From positions 5,803 to 69,802 of the forward strand of contig JAWLBY010000019.1 in the NCBI GenBank assembly GCA_041687455.1: a stretch of 64,000 nucleotides of DNA. Reading direction: 5' to 3'. A program made the translations under genes and the position numbers. Origin of the DNA: JAWLBY01 sp041687455. GTDB lineage: Bacteria > Pseudomonadota > Gammaproteobacteria > Xanthomonadales > Xanthomonadaceae. The notes beneath the pieces were generated by a model. That model did not search any database, had not been told where the DNA came from, and saw nothing but the letters and a program-made list of their open reading frames with translations. This document shows positions 17,803 through 25,575 of this stretch, in pieces; the first letter of the stretch is position 1, and each line of letters begins with the position of its first letter.

Positions 17803-18840
17803 ATGCGCATCATCCACACCATCCTGTCGCGCGGCTTCGCCGGCTCCGAGCGCTCGACCGCCGAGTCGTGCAACGCCCAGGCCGCACGCGGCCACGACGT
17901 GCTGCTGATCGTGCAGCGCCGCCATCGCGGTCCGAATGGCGCATCGATCCTCGATCACATCGCGCCGAACGTGCAGGTCGAGATCGTGCCGAGCCGGCTG
18001 TTCACCAAGCGCGCGATGCGGCGTGCGATCGCCGCGTTCCGCCCTGACCTGATCCACACCCATCTGCGCCGCTCGACCCGGCTGGTGACGAAGCTGAAGC
18101 CGGACGCGGCGACGATCGCGACGCTGCACCTGTCGGTCAACGGCCGCTGGTATCTCGACCTCGACGGTCTGATCTGCAACGCGCATTGGCAGAAGCGCGA
18201 CATTCCCGACGGTTACCGCGGCCTGGTGTTCAAGATGAACAACTCGCTGGTGCCGCACCGCCGCCTCGATGCCGGGCAGCGCCGTGAGCTGCGCGCGACG
18301 CTCGGCGCGGACGACAGCACGTTCCTGGTCGGCGGCGTCGGCCGGCTGGCACGCAGCAAGGGCTGGGACACCCTGATCGAAGCATTCCGCCGGGCGCGTC
18401 TGCCCGACGCCAAGCTGGTGATCTTCGGCGCCGGCCGCGAACAACCGAAACTCGCGAAACTCGCTTCCGGCGATCCGTCGATCGCACTGCCCGGCCATCG
18501 CAAGGACATCAAGGATCTGTACCAGGCATTCGACCTGTTCGTCTGCCCGTCACGCCGCGAGCCGTTGCCGCGCACGATGCTGGAGGCCTACGACGCCGGC
18601 TGCCCGGTCGTCGCGTCGACCGCCGACGGCTGCGTCGAACTGGTCGCCGACTACGGCGGCGACCTGTTCCCGATCGAGGATGTCGATGCGCTGGCCGCGC
18701 TGCTGACCAGACACCATCGCGAGCGCCCGCCGCACCGCGACGTCGACCTCTCGCGTCACCACATCGATGCAGTCACCGAAACCTATCTCGACGCCTATCG
18801 CGCGGTGATCGCGCAGCGCCGCCAGCACTCGCCGGGCTGA
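17803..18840 (+). CDS. GT4 family glycosyltransferase (GT-B fold)
   Basis: A 345-residue soluble or membrane-associated GT-B glycosyltransferase. The N-terminal half begins MRIIHTILSRGFAGSERS and has DLIHTHLRRSTRLV. The C-terminal nucleotide-sugar domain has GVGRLARSKGWDTLIEAF, VIFGAGREQPKL and the E-x7-E motif EPLPRTMLE, typical of retaining GT4 enzymes. The likely role is in lipopolysaccharide core or another cell-surface glycan. The gene is isolated, with polA upstream and repeat-rich DNA downstream. No Shine-Dalgarno is visible because a 14-bp tandem repeat abuts the ATG. Confidence 0.87.
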   Translation: MRIIHTILSRGFAGSERSTAESCNAQAARGHDVLLIVQRRHRGPNGASILDHIAPNVQVEIVPSRLFTKRAMRRAIAAFRPDLIHTHLRRSTRLVTKLKPDAATIATLHLSVNGRWYLDLDGLICNAHWQKRDIPDGYRGLVFKMNNSLVPHRRLDAGQRRELRATLGADDSTFLVGGVGRLARSKGWDTLIEAFRRARLPDAKLVIFGAGREQPKLAKLASGDPSIALPGHRKDIKDLYQAFDLFVCPSRREPLPRTMLEAYDAGCPVVASTADGCVELVADYGGDLFPIEDVDALAALLTRHHRERPPHRDVDLSRHHIDAVTETYLDAYRAVIAQRRQHSPG

Positions 18841-18942
18841 CCCGCGCGCCCGGCGGCGACTCCGGACTCCGCCGCGGGGTGAAACCTCCACCAGGCGCGC
18901 TGATCGGATCAGCGCGCTGCACGTGATCTTGCTGTGGCTGTT

Positions 18943-19050
18943 GCTCGTCATTCCGGCGGAAGCCGGAATCCATCCGGCATTTCGCTTCGGCTCACCAGCA
19001 AGATCAAGATGGATCCCGGCTTTCGCCAGGCTTTCGCCGGGATGACGAGC
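18943..19050. repeat. Inverted pair of dispersed palindromic repeats (long hairpin)
   Basis: The left arm begins GCTCGTCATTCCGGCG and the right arm ends CGCCGGGATGACGAGC, with related inner sequences (GGAATCCATC and GATGGATCCCGG). Copies of the same family occur at 4972-5002 and 38681-38707. It probably lies in the transcript downstream of the GT4 gene and may act as a 3'-end structure. Confidence 0.6.
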
Positions 19051-19321
19051 GTGGGGGCTGTCGCCGAAATCGGCGTCAGGCGGTGGCCTTCCTTGCCTTG
19101 CCCGTCATTCCGCCGCCTTGCCCGTCATTCCGCCGAAAGCCCACTGCTGTCCAGGCCAATCGCTGGCACCGAATCTCGCGACACCGGCATCCCGCCACAA
19201 GCCGGGATCAAGTTTGATTCTGCTGTTGCGACTACGGGCGTGAGAGACGGAACCTGGATCGCGGCGTTCGCCCGGGATTCGCCGGGATGACGAGCGTGGA
19301 AGGCTGTCGCCGAAATCGGCG
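19035..19321. repeat. Direct repeat of about 41 bp, two copies 245 bp apart
   Basis: Both 19035-19075 and 19280-19321 read CGCCGGGATGACGAGCGTGG, then a short variable step, then CTGTCGCCGAAATCGGCG. The second half is itself a hairpin (CGCCGA/TCGGCG). It indicates local duplication of a repeat-containing unit. Confidence 0.6.
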
Positions 19322-19396
19322 ACCACGATCGGTCGGGCGCCGGAGCGGGTGGGATCTATGGCCGACCTGCGGCGGCCGTGGCGAGCCCGACGCCGA

Positions 19397-20347
19397 TCAG
19401 TCCAGCGGCATCCGGCTCGCGTTGGCGGCGAGCCAGCGCTCGAGGCTCTGCAGTTCCGGGTTCAGTGCGCGGGTCGCGTCGAGCGGGCGGGCAGCGAGCA
19501 CGTCGGCTTCGAAGTCGCAGTAGAACTGGAACATGTTGCCGAGGTCGTCGGCACCGGGGAAGCCGAGTGCGCGATAGGCATCGAACGACATCGGTGCGTA
19601 ACGGACCGGCTGACCGAGCGCCTGCGCCATCGCCGCAGCGATCGCTTCGCCGGTCAGGTGTTCGCCGGCGATGCCGACCGTGCGGCCGATCGTGGCGCGG
19701 CCCTGTCGGAACAGACCGAGCGCCGCCTTGCCGATGTCCTCGACGGCGATGCCGGCCAGTCGCTTGTCGGCCATCGGCAGCGACAGCACGAGGCTGCCGT
19801 CGTCACCCCTGCGCGGACCCATGCCGAAATGGATGAAGTTCTCCCAGTAGAACGACGTGCGCAGGAACGTGGTCGGCACGTCGGCCTCGCGGAACAGCCG
19901 ATCGGCCTCGCCCTTGGCATCGAAGTGCGGCACCTTGTAGTGGCCGCCCAGCGTCGGCATCGACGGATCCGACAGCGGCACCTTGTCGCGGGTGTCCTCG
20001 AGCGTCGACCAGATCACATGCTGCAGGCCGCTGTCGCGCGCGGCGGCGGCGAGATTGCCGGCCTGCTGCAGCTCCTTCTCGGGCGAGAAGTGTTCCCAGA
20101 AGTTGGTGACGCAGTAGGCACCGAAGGCGCCGGCGAAGGCACGCTGCAGCGACTCGCGGTCGTCGAGGTCGGCAGCGACGACTTCGGCGCCGAGTGCGGC
20201 CAGCGCCTGCGCCTTGTCCGAGCCCGGGTTGCGGGTGATCGCGCGGACCGTGAAGCCGGCCGACGGCGTGGCCAGGATCGCGCGGACCAGGCCGCCGCCC
20301 TGCGCGCCGGTGGCGCCGGTGACGGCAATGATTCGATTCGATGACAT
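19397..20347 (-). CDS. NmrA family NAD(P)-binding protein
   Basis: A 316-residue Rossmann protein of the NmrA-like atypical SDR family. The N-terminal dinucleotide motif is VTGATGAQGGG, followed by VRAITRNPGSDKA, AADLDDRESLQRAF and AYCVTNFWEHF. The catalytic Tyr-Lys pair of classical SDRs is not evident, as expected for NmrA types, which often act as redox sensors or as NADPH-dependent quinone or isoflavone reductases. The later HYKVPHFDAKGEADR and TSFYWENF are family-typical. It is divergent from the LysR-type regulator gene with a 146-bp spacer holding a LysR-type operator, so it is the likely target gene. Confidence 0.87.
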   Translation of the reverse strand: MSSNRIIAVTGATGAQGGGLVRAILATPSAGFTVRAITRNPGSDKAQALAALGAEVVAADLDDRESLQRAFAGAFGAYCVTNFWEHFSPEKELQQAGNLAAAARDSGLQHVIWSTLEDTRDKVPLSDPSMPTLGGHYKVPHFDAKGEADRLFREADVPTTFLRTSFYWENFIHFGMGPRRGDDGSLVLSLPMADKRLAGIAVEDIGKAALGLFRQGRATIGRTVGIAGEHLTGEAIAAAMAQALGQPVRYAPMSFDAYRALGFPGADDLGNMFQFYCDFEADVLAARPLDATRALNPELQSLERWLAANASRMPLD

Positions 20348-20432
20348 CTCGGTATCTCCGATGGGGCCGGCCGGTGCGCTGGCGCCGGCACGGCGTGGTT
20401 GACGGACTACGGCGGAGGCGAGACTGTAATTG

Positions 20433-20455
20433 CGCGTTTGAGGCCAATAAACGCG
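20433..20455. promoter_or_regulatory. Putative LysR-type operator in a divergent promoter region
   Basis: A perfect 7-bp inverted repeat, CGCGTTT-N9-AAACGCG, which contains the T-N11-A spacing (T20438, A20450) of LysR binding sites. It lies 39 nt before the regulator start and 86 nt before the NmrA-like gene start. Confidence 0.6.
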
Positions 20456-20493
20456 GCCAGAACGAATTGATCATTCACACCTGGAGAACAATC

Positions 20494-21429
20494 GTGGATC
20501 AGCTCGCCTGCATGCGGGTGTTCGTCCGGGTCGTTGAGCACGGCGCCTTCGCGCGCGCCGCCGATGACCTGTCGCTGTCACGCGCGACGGTCACGACTGC
20601 GGTGGCGGCGCTCGAGACGCGGCTCGGCGTACGGCTGCTGCAGCGTACGACGCGCCGTCTGAGCCTGACCGAAGCGGGCCGGCAGTTCTACGACGACTGC
20701 GTGCGGATCCTCGGCGAGCTGGCCGAAGCCGAGGACAAGGCATCGCGCGGTCGGGCCACGCCGCACGGCCGGCTGCGGATCTCGATTCCGCAGTCGTTCG
20801 AGTCGCTCGGCATCCTGCCGCTGCTGACCGCGTTCATGCAGCAGCACCCGCCGATCGCGGTCGATGTGGTGGTGACCGACCGGGCGGTCAACCTGGTCGA
20901 GGAAGGCATCGACTGCGCGCTGCGCGGCGTCGACATCGCCGACGACGCACTGCTGGTCGCGCGGCCGCTGTTCGCCGCCCACCTGCTGACCTGCGCGTCG
21001 CCGGACTATCTGGCCCGACGCGGCACGCCGCGCACGATCGCCGAGCTCGCCGACCACGACTGCATCCGCTTCGTGTCGCCATCGACCGGCCGGCCGCGCG
21101 AGTGGCGCTTCGTCCGCGCCGGCCGTCCGCTCGCGTTCGCGCCGAACGGCCGTCTCAGCCTGACCTCGCTCGATGCCGCCGCCGAGGCGGCCTGTGCCGG
21201 TGCCGGCATCGCGCAGGTGCCGGACGCGCTGGTGCACCGGGCGATCGTCGCCGGGCGGCTGCAGCCGCTGCTGACCGACCACGTCGCGCCCGGCATCCCG
21301 CTGATGCTGGTCTATCCGGCCAATCGTTACCTGCCGGCCAAGGTCCGCGTGTTCGCCGACTTCATTACCGAGGCCTACCCGCGCGATGGCTGGTGGCCGC
21401 AGTTGGCGGCTCGACCAGCACTCGAGTGA
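20494..21429 (+). CDS. LysR family transcriptional regulator
   Basis: 311 residues starting at GTG 20494 with GGAG 7 nt upstream. The N-terminal winged helix-turn-helix (residues 1-60) reads VFVRVVEHGAFARAADDLSL and SRATVTTAVAALETRLGVRL, then RTTRRLSLTEAGRQFYDDC. The effector domain begins near LRISIPQSFESLGILPLL, as in LysR members of the AaeR/DmlR-type group. The divergent position next to the NmrA-like reductase and the CGCGTTT-N9-AAACGCG palindrome suggest autoregulation and control of that reductase by a small-molecule ligand. The gene ends 21 bp from the convergent BNR gene. Confidence 0.92.
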   Translation: MDQLACMRVFVRVVEHGAFARAADDLSLSRATVTTAVAALETRLGVRLLQRTTRRLSLTEAGRQFYDDCVRILGELAEAEDKASRGRATPHGRLRISIPQSFESLGILPLLTAFMQQHPPIAVDVVVTDRAVNLVEEGIDCALRGVDIADDALLVARPLFAAHLLTCASPDYLARRGTPRTIAELADHDCIRFVSPSTGRPREWRFVRAGRPLAFAPNGRLSLTSLDAAAEAACAGAGIAQVPDALVHRAIVAGRLQPLLTDHVAPGIPLMLVYPANRYLPAKVRVFADFITEAYPRDGWWPQLAARPALE

Positions 21430-21450
21430 GCGGGACAGGCCGGCACGGCC

Positions 21451-23328
21451 TCAGTCGCAGGGCAGGTTCACCGGAAGCGCCAACCGCTCGAGCTGCAGTT
21501 CCTTGGTGCCGTCGTTGCCCTGCAGGCGCGCGTAGCCGCGGTCGCAGGTGTCGAAGCGCAGCTCCAGCGTGCCCCAGGGCTGATTCGAGATCGTGGCGGA
21601 GTCGAAGCCGTTGAATCGTCCACCGCTTGTCGCATGGAGCTCCACCGTCATCGGTTGGCCATACGCGGGTGCTTCGCCACCGTGGACACCGGTCAGGAAC
21701 AGGTTGCTGCCGTCGTCGCGGTGACCGTAGAAGATGGCGGTCAGCCGGTTGCCGGCGATCCAGTCGAACTGGAAGCCCTGGCCGCTCGTGGCGGGCTCGT
21801 ACCACAGGCCGGCCAATCCGCGCGGGTCACGGATCGGCGCGCTCGTCGCGTCAATGGCGATGCGGCTGACCGCCATGCCGGTCATCTCGCCCTCATACAC
21901 CGGGTGGGCGACATAGGCGGCATGCCGGCTGACATCGATCGTGAAGTAGTCGCCGACGAACTGCGACTCCTCGGTGACGCCCAGCGGCTGCCAACGGGTC
22001 CGACCGGACGGGATCGCCTGCGGAGTCAAACGGTGACGGGTCCAGCTCGCGCCCTCGTCGGTGCTGTACGCGTACCAGACGTGGACGTCTGCCTCTTCGG
22101 CCGCATCGCCGGCGATCGACGGCTGCGCCTCCATGTACGCCAGATGCAGTCCGCCGCCTGCATCGACCGCCAGCCAGGGCAGGAACTGGTCGCTGTAGGG
22201 GACCAGATCACCGGTGATGTTTAGCCCGGCACTCCACGTCGCACCGCCGTCGGTGGAGGTCTTCAGCAGAATATCGAGGTCGGCCTCGCCGTTCTGCCGG
22301 CGGGATACGTCGTGCAACACCGCATACAGGCGCTCGCCGGTCGCATCGCTGGCGAACATCGCCGTCGGCGGCGCACGGAAACGACCGGGTATGGCGTCGC
22401 GAGACAGCTCCTGAAAGCTGCCGACGAAGGTGTGCACGGCGACCGGTTGCGGAGCCTCCGCGAAGTCGGCGATCCGGGCGAACAGTGTCTGGCCGGTCAA
22501 TCCGAAGTAGCTGACGCCGAGCGAGCCGCCCGGCAACACGACCGGCTGCAGCAGGTTGTTCTGCTCCGGCAGGCGCGCCGGCAATGACCAGTTGACGCCT
22601 CCGTCCAGGCTCTGCCTGACGCCGCGCGTGTCACTCAGGTAGACGGCAGCCGCGCCGTCCGGCAGAGCGCCGGCGGCCAGCCAGTTCTTGTCCAGATCAG
22701 TTCCGGCATCGACCTGCACGGCCGGCAGAAAATGCGCGCTGCCCGGCCCGGCGGAAGCGGCCGCCCACAGCGAGCGCCCGAAATGGGCGTCCTGGAACAA
22801 CACCGCCACGTAGGCGATGCCGGTGACCGGATCCACGCCGACCGTGGGATCGAACGGAAGCGACTGGTCCTCGAGTGCAAAGTCGAGCACGACCGGCGCG
22901 AAGCTGGCGCCACCGTCGGCACTGCGTGCAACGGCGAGGCGCGTCTGGGTCAGGCCGTCGGCCCGCGGCGTGCCGGTCATCCAAGCCGCGAGCAGTTCAT
23001 CGCCATCGGGCGAGTCCGGATCGCTGCCGATCACCTCGAGGTGGACCTCGTAGTTCTGGGTCGACGGGTCGCCGTCATCCATCCGCGTGCGTTGCACGGC
23101 GATGGCCTTGGCCGCGGGCAGCGTGACCGCCACCGGATAGCCGGGCGGAATCCGCGAAATGAATGGCTCCTTCGGCGCCTTGTGCGGCGGCTGCGGCCGC
23201 AACTGCTGCAGCGGCTCCGGGCCGAATGCAGGCAATGACCGGTTCACCGGGGCGCAGCCGACGCAAACGGCCACCGTGGTTGCGAGCACGGCGCGGCGCG
23301 CCGCAACGGAAATCGTGAAATCAATCAT
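21451..23328 (-). CDS. Secreted BNR-repeat (sialidase-like) protein with C-terminal sorting-type domain
   Basis: 625 residues from ATG 23328. The N-terminus has a signal sequence (RRAVLATTVAVCVGC) and a Cys that could be lipidated, although CVGC is a poor lipobox. At least four Asp-boxes of six-bladed propellers are visible: SADGGASF, SLDGGVNW, STDGGATW and STDEGASW. A C-terminal domain begins at GLAGLWYEPATSGQGFQFDW and runs to the end. This GxWY-P-xxSGQG module recurs in exported proteins of Xanthomonadales-like bacteria. The catalytic Arg triad and Tyr/Glu of true sialidases cannot be assigned, so enzymatic activity is uncertain. It is convergent with the LysR gene. Confidence 0.72.
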   Translation of the reverse strand: MIDFTISVAARRAVLATTVAVCVGCAPVNRSLPAFGPEPLQQLRPQPPHKAPKEPFISRIPPGYPVAVTLPAAKAIAVQRTRMDDGDPSTQNYEVHLEVIGSDPDSPDGDELLAAWMTGTPRADGLTQTRLAVARSADGGASFAPVVLDFALEDQSLPFDPTVGVDPVTGIAYVAVLFQDAHFGRSLWAAASAGPGSAHFLPAVQVDAGTDLDKNWLAAGALPDGAAAVYLSDTRGVRQSLDGGVNWSLPARLPEQNNLLQPVVLPGGSLGVSYFGLTGQTLFARIADFAEAPQPVAVHTFVGSFQELSRDAIPGRFRAPPTAMFASDATGERLYAVLHDVSRRQNGEADLDILLKTSTDGGATWSAGLNITGDLVPYSDQFLPWLAVDAGGGLHLAYMEAQPSIAGDAAEEADVHVWYAYSTDEGASWTRHRLTPQAIPSGRTRWQPLGVTEESQFVGDYFTIDVSRHAAYVAHPVYEGEMTGMAVSRIAIDATSAPIRDPRGLAGLWYEPATSGQGFQFDWIAGNRLTAIFYGHRDDGSNLFLTGVHGGEAPAYGQPMTVELHATSGGRFNGFDSATISNQPWGTLELRFDTCDRGYARLQGNDGTKELQLERLALPVNLPCD

Positions 23329-23462
23329 GGTCTGCACCTGTTCGTCCTGGGTGGGGCAGCGACGCCAGGGGGCATCGTCATGGTCCCTGCACTGCGCATA
23401 ACGGAAAACCGGCCGGAGACAGCTCACGACGCGATGCCGCTGCCAGCGCAGGGACGGCGCAA

Positions 23463-24209
23463 TCAGCCGCGCGACGCAGTCCGCCAATAGGTCCAGTGCC
23501 CGACGCAGAGCCGCGCGAGCCGCTCGGCCCATTCGGCGTGCCCCTTCGCATTCGGGTGATAACCATCGGTCGCAAAACGCTGCGGCGCCGGCTGCAGGCA
23601 GCGCACGTGCAGCACGTTCGGCCGATGCCGCGCCACCTCACGCATGACCCGGTCGAGGCTGCGCGAGCGCTGGCCAAACAGGAACCGCAGCGGCTGCGGC
23701 AGGCGCGGGAAATGCTGCAGCGGCGGCACGCCGGCCAACACGATCCGGCAGCGCGGCGAATGGCTGCGCAGCGCCTCCAGCAGGCCGAGCAGATCGGCAC
23801 GGAACGCCGCGCGTGTACGCAGCCCGGCGACATCGTTGACGCCGACCGACAGCAGCACCAGATCGACATCGCCGGTGCCGAGCTGCGGCAGCAGCCGATG
23901 CCGGACGCATGCGGCATCGGCGCCGACCCGGGCCAGCGTGCGCCAGTGCACGGTCCTGTGCAGCCGCTGTGCGAGCTCGGCCGCGAAGCAGGCCGGCAAC
24001 GCCGCTTCGCTGATCACGGCGCCGACCCCGGCGATCACCGAGTCGCCGAGCGCCAGCACGTGCAGCGGCGGCCCGGCACCGACCCGGCCGGCCTCGGCCC
24101 CGGCCGCCGCCGGCAGCCGCGGTGTCGTCCGCCGCAGCCACAGGCCCTGCGGCGCCGCCAGTGGCAACGCGCTCCAGAACAACAGGCGCCGGATCAGGTC
24201 GGTGGGCAT
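23463..24209 (-). CDS. SGNH/GDSL hydrolase family protein
   Basis: 248 residues from ATG 24209. The N-terminal helix (FWSALPLAAPQGLWLRR) may be a signal anchor. Block I is LHVLALGDSVIAGVG with the nucleophile Ser, block II includes the Gly region around LARVGADAACV, block III is SVGVNDVAG with Asn, and block V is DGYHPNAKGH with the Asp and His of the triad. Family members are esterases, lipases or thioesterases, and the substrate here is unknown. It is 134 nt upstream of the BNR gene on the same strand, so the pair may form a unit. A -10-like CACAAT lies 6 nt before the start codon. Confidence 0.87.
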   Translation of the reverse strand: MPTDLIRRLLFWSALPLAAPQGLWLRRTTPRLPAAAGAEAGRVGAGPPLHVLALGDSVIAGVGAVISEAALPACFAAELAQRLHRTVHWRTLARVGADAACVRHRLLPQLGTGDVDLVLLSVGVNDVAGLRTRAAFRADLLGLLEALRSHSPRCRIVLAGVPPLQHFPRLPQPLRFLFGQRSRSLDRVMREVARHRPNVLHVRCLQPAPQRFATDGYHPNAKGHAEWAERLARLCVGHWTYWRTASRG

Positions 24210-24215
24210 CGGCCG

Positions 24216-24221
24216 ATTGTG
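24216..24221 (-). promoter_or_regulatory. Predicted -10 element, possible leaderless start of the GDSL gene
   Basis: CACAAT on the coding strand, followed by 6 nt and ATG 24209. No ribosome-binding site is seen. Confidence 0.35.
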
Positions 24222-24575
24222 CGTTGCAGCGCGGCGGTCGAGAAGTGCCCGGCCGGCAGCGCTCGTGCTCGGGCACCGCGACGAAGCGCTCCGACACTGG
24301 CCGCAAGCCGCCGACGGCCAGAATCCCGCGCATCCAACGCGCACAGGCCACAGCGCACCTGACATGCGTGTGAGGAGTTTCCGGGCGGACAAGCCGCCGA
24401 CTGCGTGCCGCGATCGCCCCGGGGCGCAGCGTCATCCGGCCCGGAAGCATTCGATGGTGAAGCTGCACTGCCCAGCCCGCTCACGGCATGAGCGTGGCAC
24501 TTGCTCGTGCAGCGTCCACCGCTCCCTCACGGCATCCGGGGCAATGCGGTGCGCAGCACTGACATCGGGCCTGGG

Positions 24576-24877
24576 ATGAACTGGAAACCGAATCCGTGGA
24601 TCGCCGGCGCGATCGGTCTGCTGATGCAATGGCCGGCGATGTTGTACCTGATCCGACCGCTGGCCGCGTTCGCCGGTCTTGCCGCGGGCACGGCGCTGGC
24701 GGTGGTCGGCATGTGGGCGGCGTCGATGACGAAGACCACGCAATGCACACCGGCACCGGCCTGATCGCTCTCGTTGCGGCGATGCGCAGCCGAGCTGCTC
24801 GCCTTGCCGTTTTCGATCGCCAGCGCCCGCTTGCACCACGCGCACCCGACGATGCACGGAGCCAACGGGGAGTGTGA
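24576..24877 (+). pseudogene. Possible frameshifted remnant of a membrane protein (S26 signal-peptidase-like N-terminus)
   Basis: An ORF from ATG 24576 to 24764 encodes 62 residues beginning MNWKPNPWIAGAIGLLMQWP, with a two-helix hydrophobic hairpin. Shortly before the stop, a second frame (about 24743-24877) continues with GLIALVAAMRSRAARLAVFD and RQRPLAPR. From memory, this W-K-P-N-P-W start followed by a helical hairpin and a short basic stretch occurs ahead of some signal peptidase I-like proteins. The peptidase catalytic part is absent. It could instead be a genuine 62-residue membrane peptide. The rest of 24210-25006 contains nothing else I can support. Confidence 0.3.
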
Positions 24878-25006
24878 CTCCGACCCTTTCAGCGGATCCG
24901 TGCCGATCTATCGCTGGATTTCCCTTGCCAGGCGCGGCGCGAAAAAGATGCAGGCCGACGCACGATCTGCAAGCGAGATCGACCGCGGCCTGCACCAATA
25001 CTCCGC

Positions 25007-25201
25007 TCAGGCGGGCGGTGCGCCCTCATGGACGTGCTTGCGCAGCTCGCGGCGAAGCTCGGGCGAGTCCCGCTCCTGGTGTACAGCAACCACGTGCTGC
25101 ACGGCCGCCTGAATCAGCTCATCTTCGCTGTCGGCCGCGATGGCGACAGTGCAGTTCGACTGGCTCGGCGCTTCGCGGCAATCGATGTATTTTCTGGACA
25201 T
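25007..25201 (-). CDS. DUF1059 domain-containing small protein
   Basis: 64 residues. It begins MSRKYIDCREAPSQSNCTVA, followed by IAADSEDELIQAAVQHVVAV and PELRRELRKHVHEGAPPA. This is the full-length pattern of DUF1059, a family of small predicted metal-binding proteins whose conserved Cys and His residues are present here (C8, C17, H36 and H41 by count). Function is unknown. It has no co-directional neighbour within several hundred bases and is flanked by degraded DNA on both sides. Confidence 0.88.
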   Translation of the reverse strand: MSRKYIDCREAPSQSNCTVAIAADSEDELIQAAVQHVVAVHQERDSPELRRELRKHVHEGAPPA

Positions 25202-25575
25202 GGGTCACCTGCTCGTATGTTGTCCTCGCTGAGTCCGCGAGCGGCAAGATCGAGCAAGGCTTGTGCCAGACGAGGCCAGAATCCGATCCGGCGATCGAGC
25301 TGAAGCCATCGTCGCGACTCAGGCCGAGCGGCGCGCGGGCCAGCGTGTCGAGCAGCTTTGCGATCGCGGCGTCGTCAACCGGCTCGTCCGAGAAACGGGC
25401 CGACTTCGCCGCCGGGGCGCCATCTGCAACGAACTGCAATGTAGCGGCCGATCGCGGCCGGCAGGCTGCAGGCGTCGTAGCGCGCGGCACCAACTTTCTC
25501 GGACACATGAGCGATTGACAGTGGCCGCGCGTCGCTGAACGATTGAACTCCCCATGTCCGCGCGGGAGCGTGTCG
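25202..25575. other. Gene-free stretch, possibly degraded coding DNA
   Basis: Open frames on the minus strand (for example the segment reading SDEPVDDAAIAKLLDTLARA) look protein-like but have no start, no continuity and no recognisable family. I see no RNA gene or regulatory structure other than the leaders of the flanking divergent genes. Confidence 0.3.

Larger units (their letters stand above)
18841..19396. other. 556-bp gene-free, palindrome-rich spacer
   Basis: No gene found. The spacer is built from at least five copies of a dispersed palindromic repeat (core GTCATTCCGGCGGAAGCCGG or its inverse) at about 18944-18974, 19008-19050, 19103-19136 and 19270-19292. Copies occur in opposite orientation, so long hairpins are possible. 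A further 41-bp direct repeat is listed separately. Confidence 0.6.
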
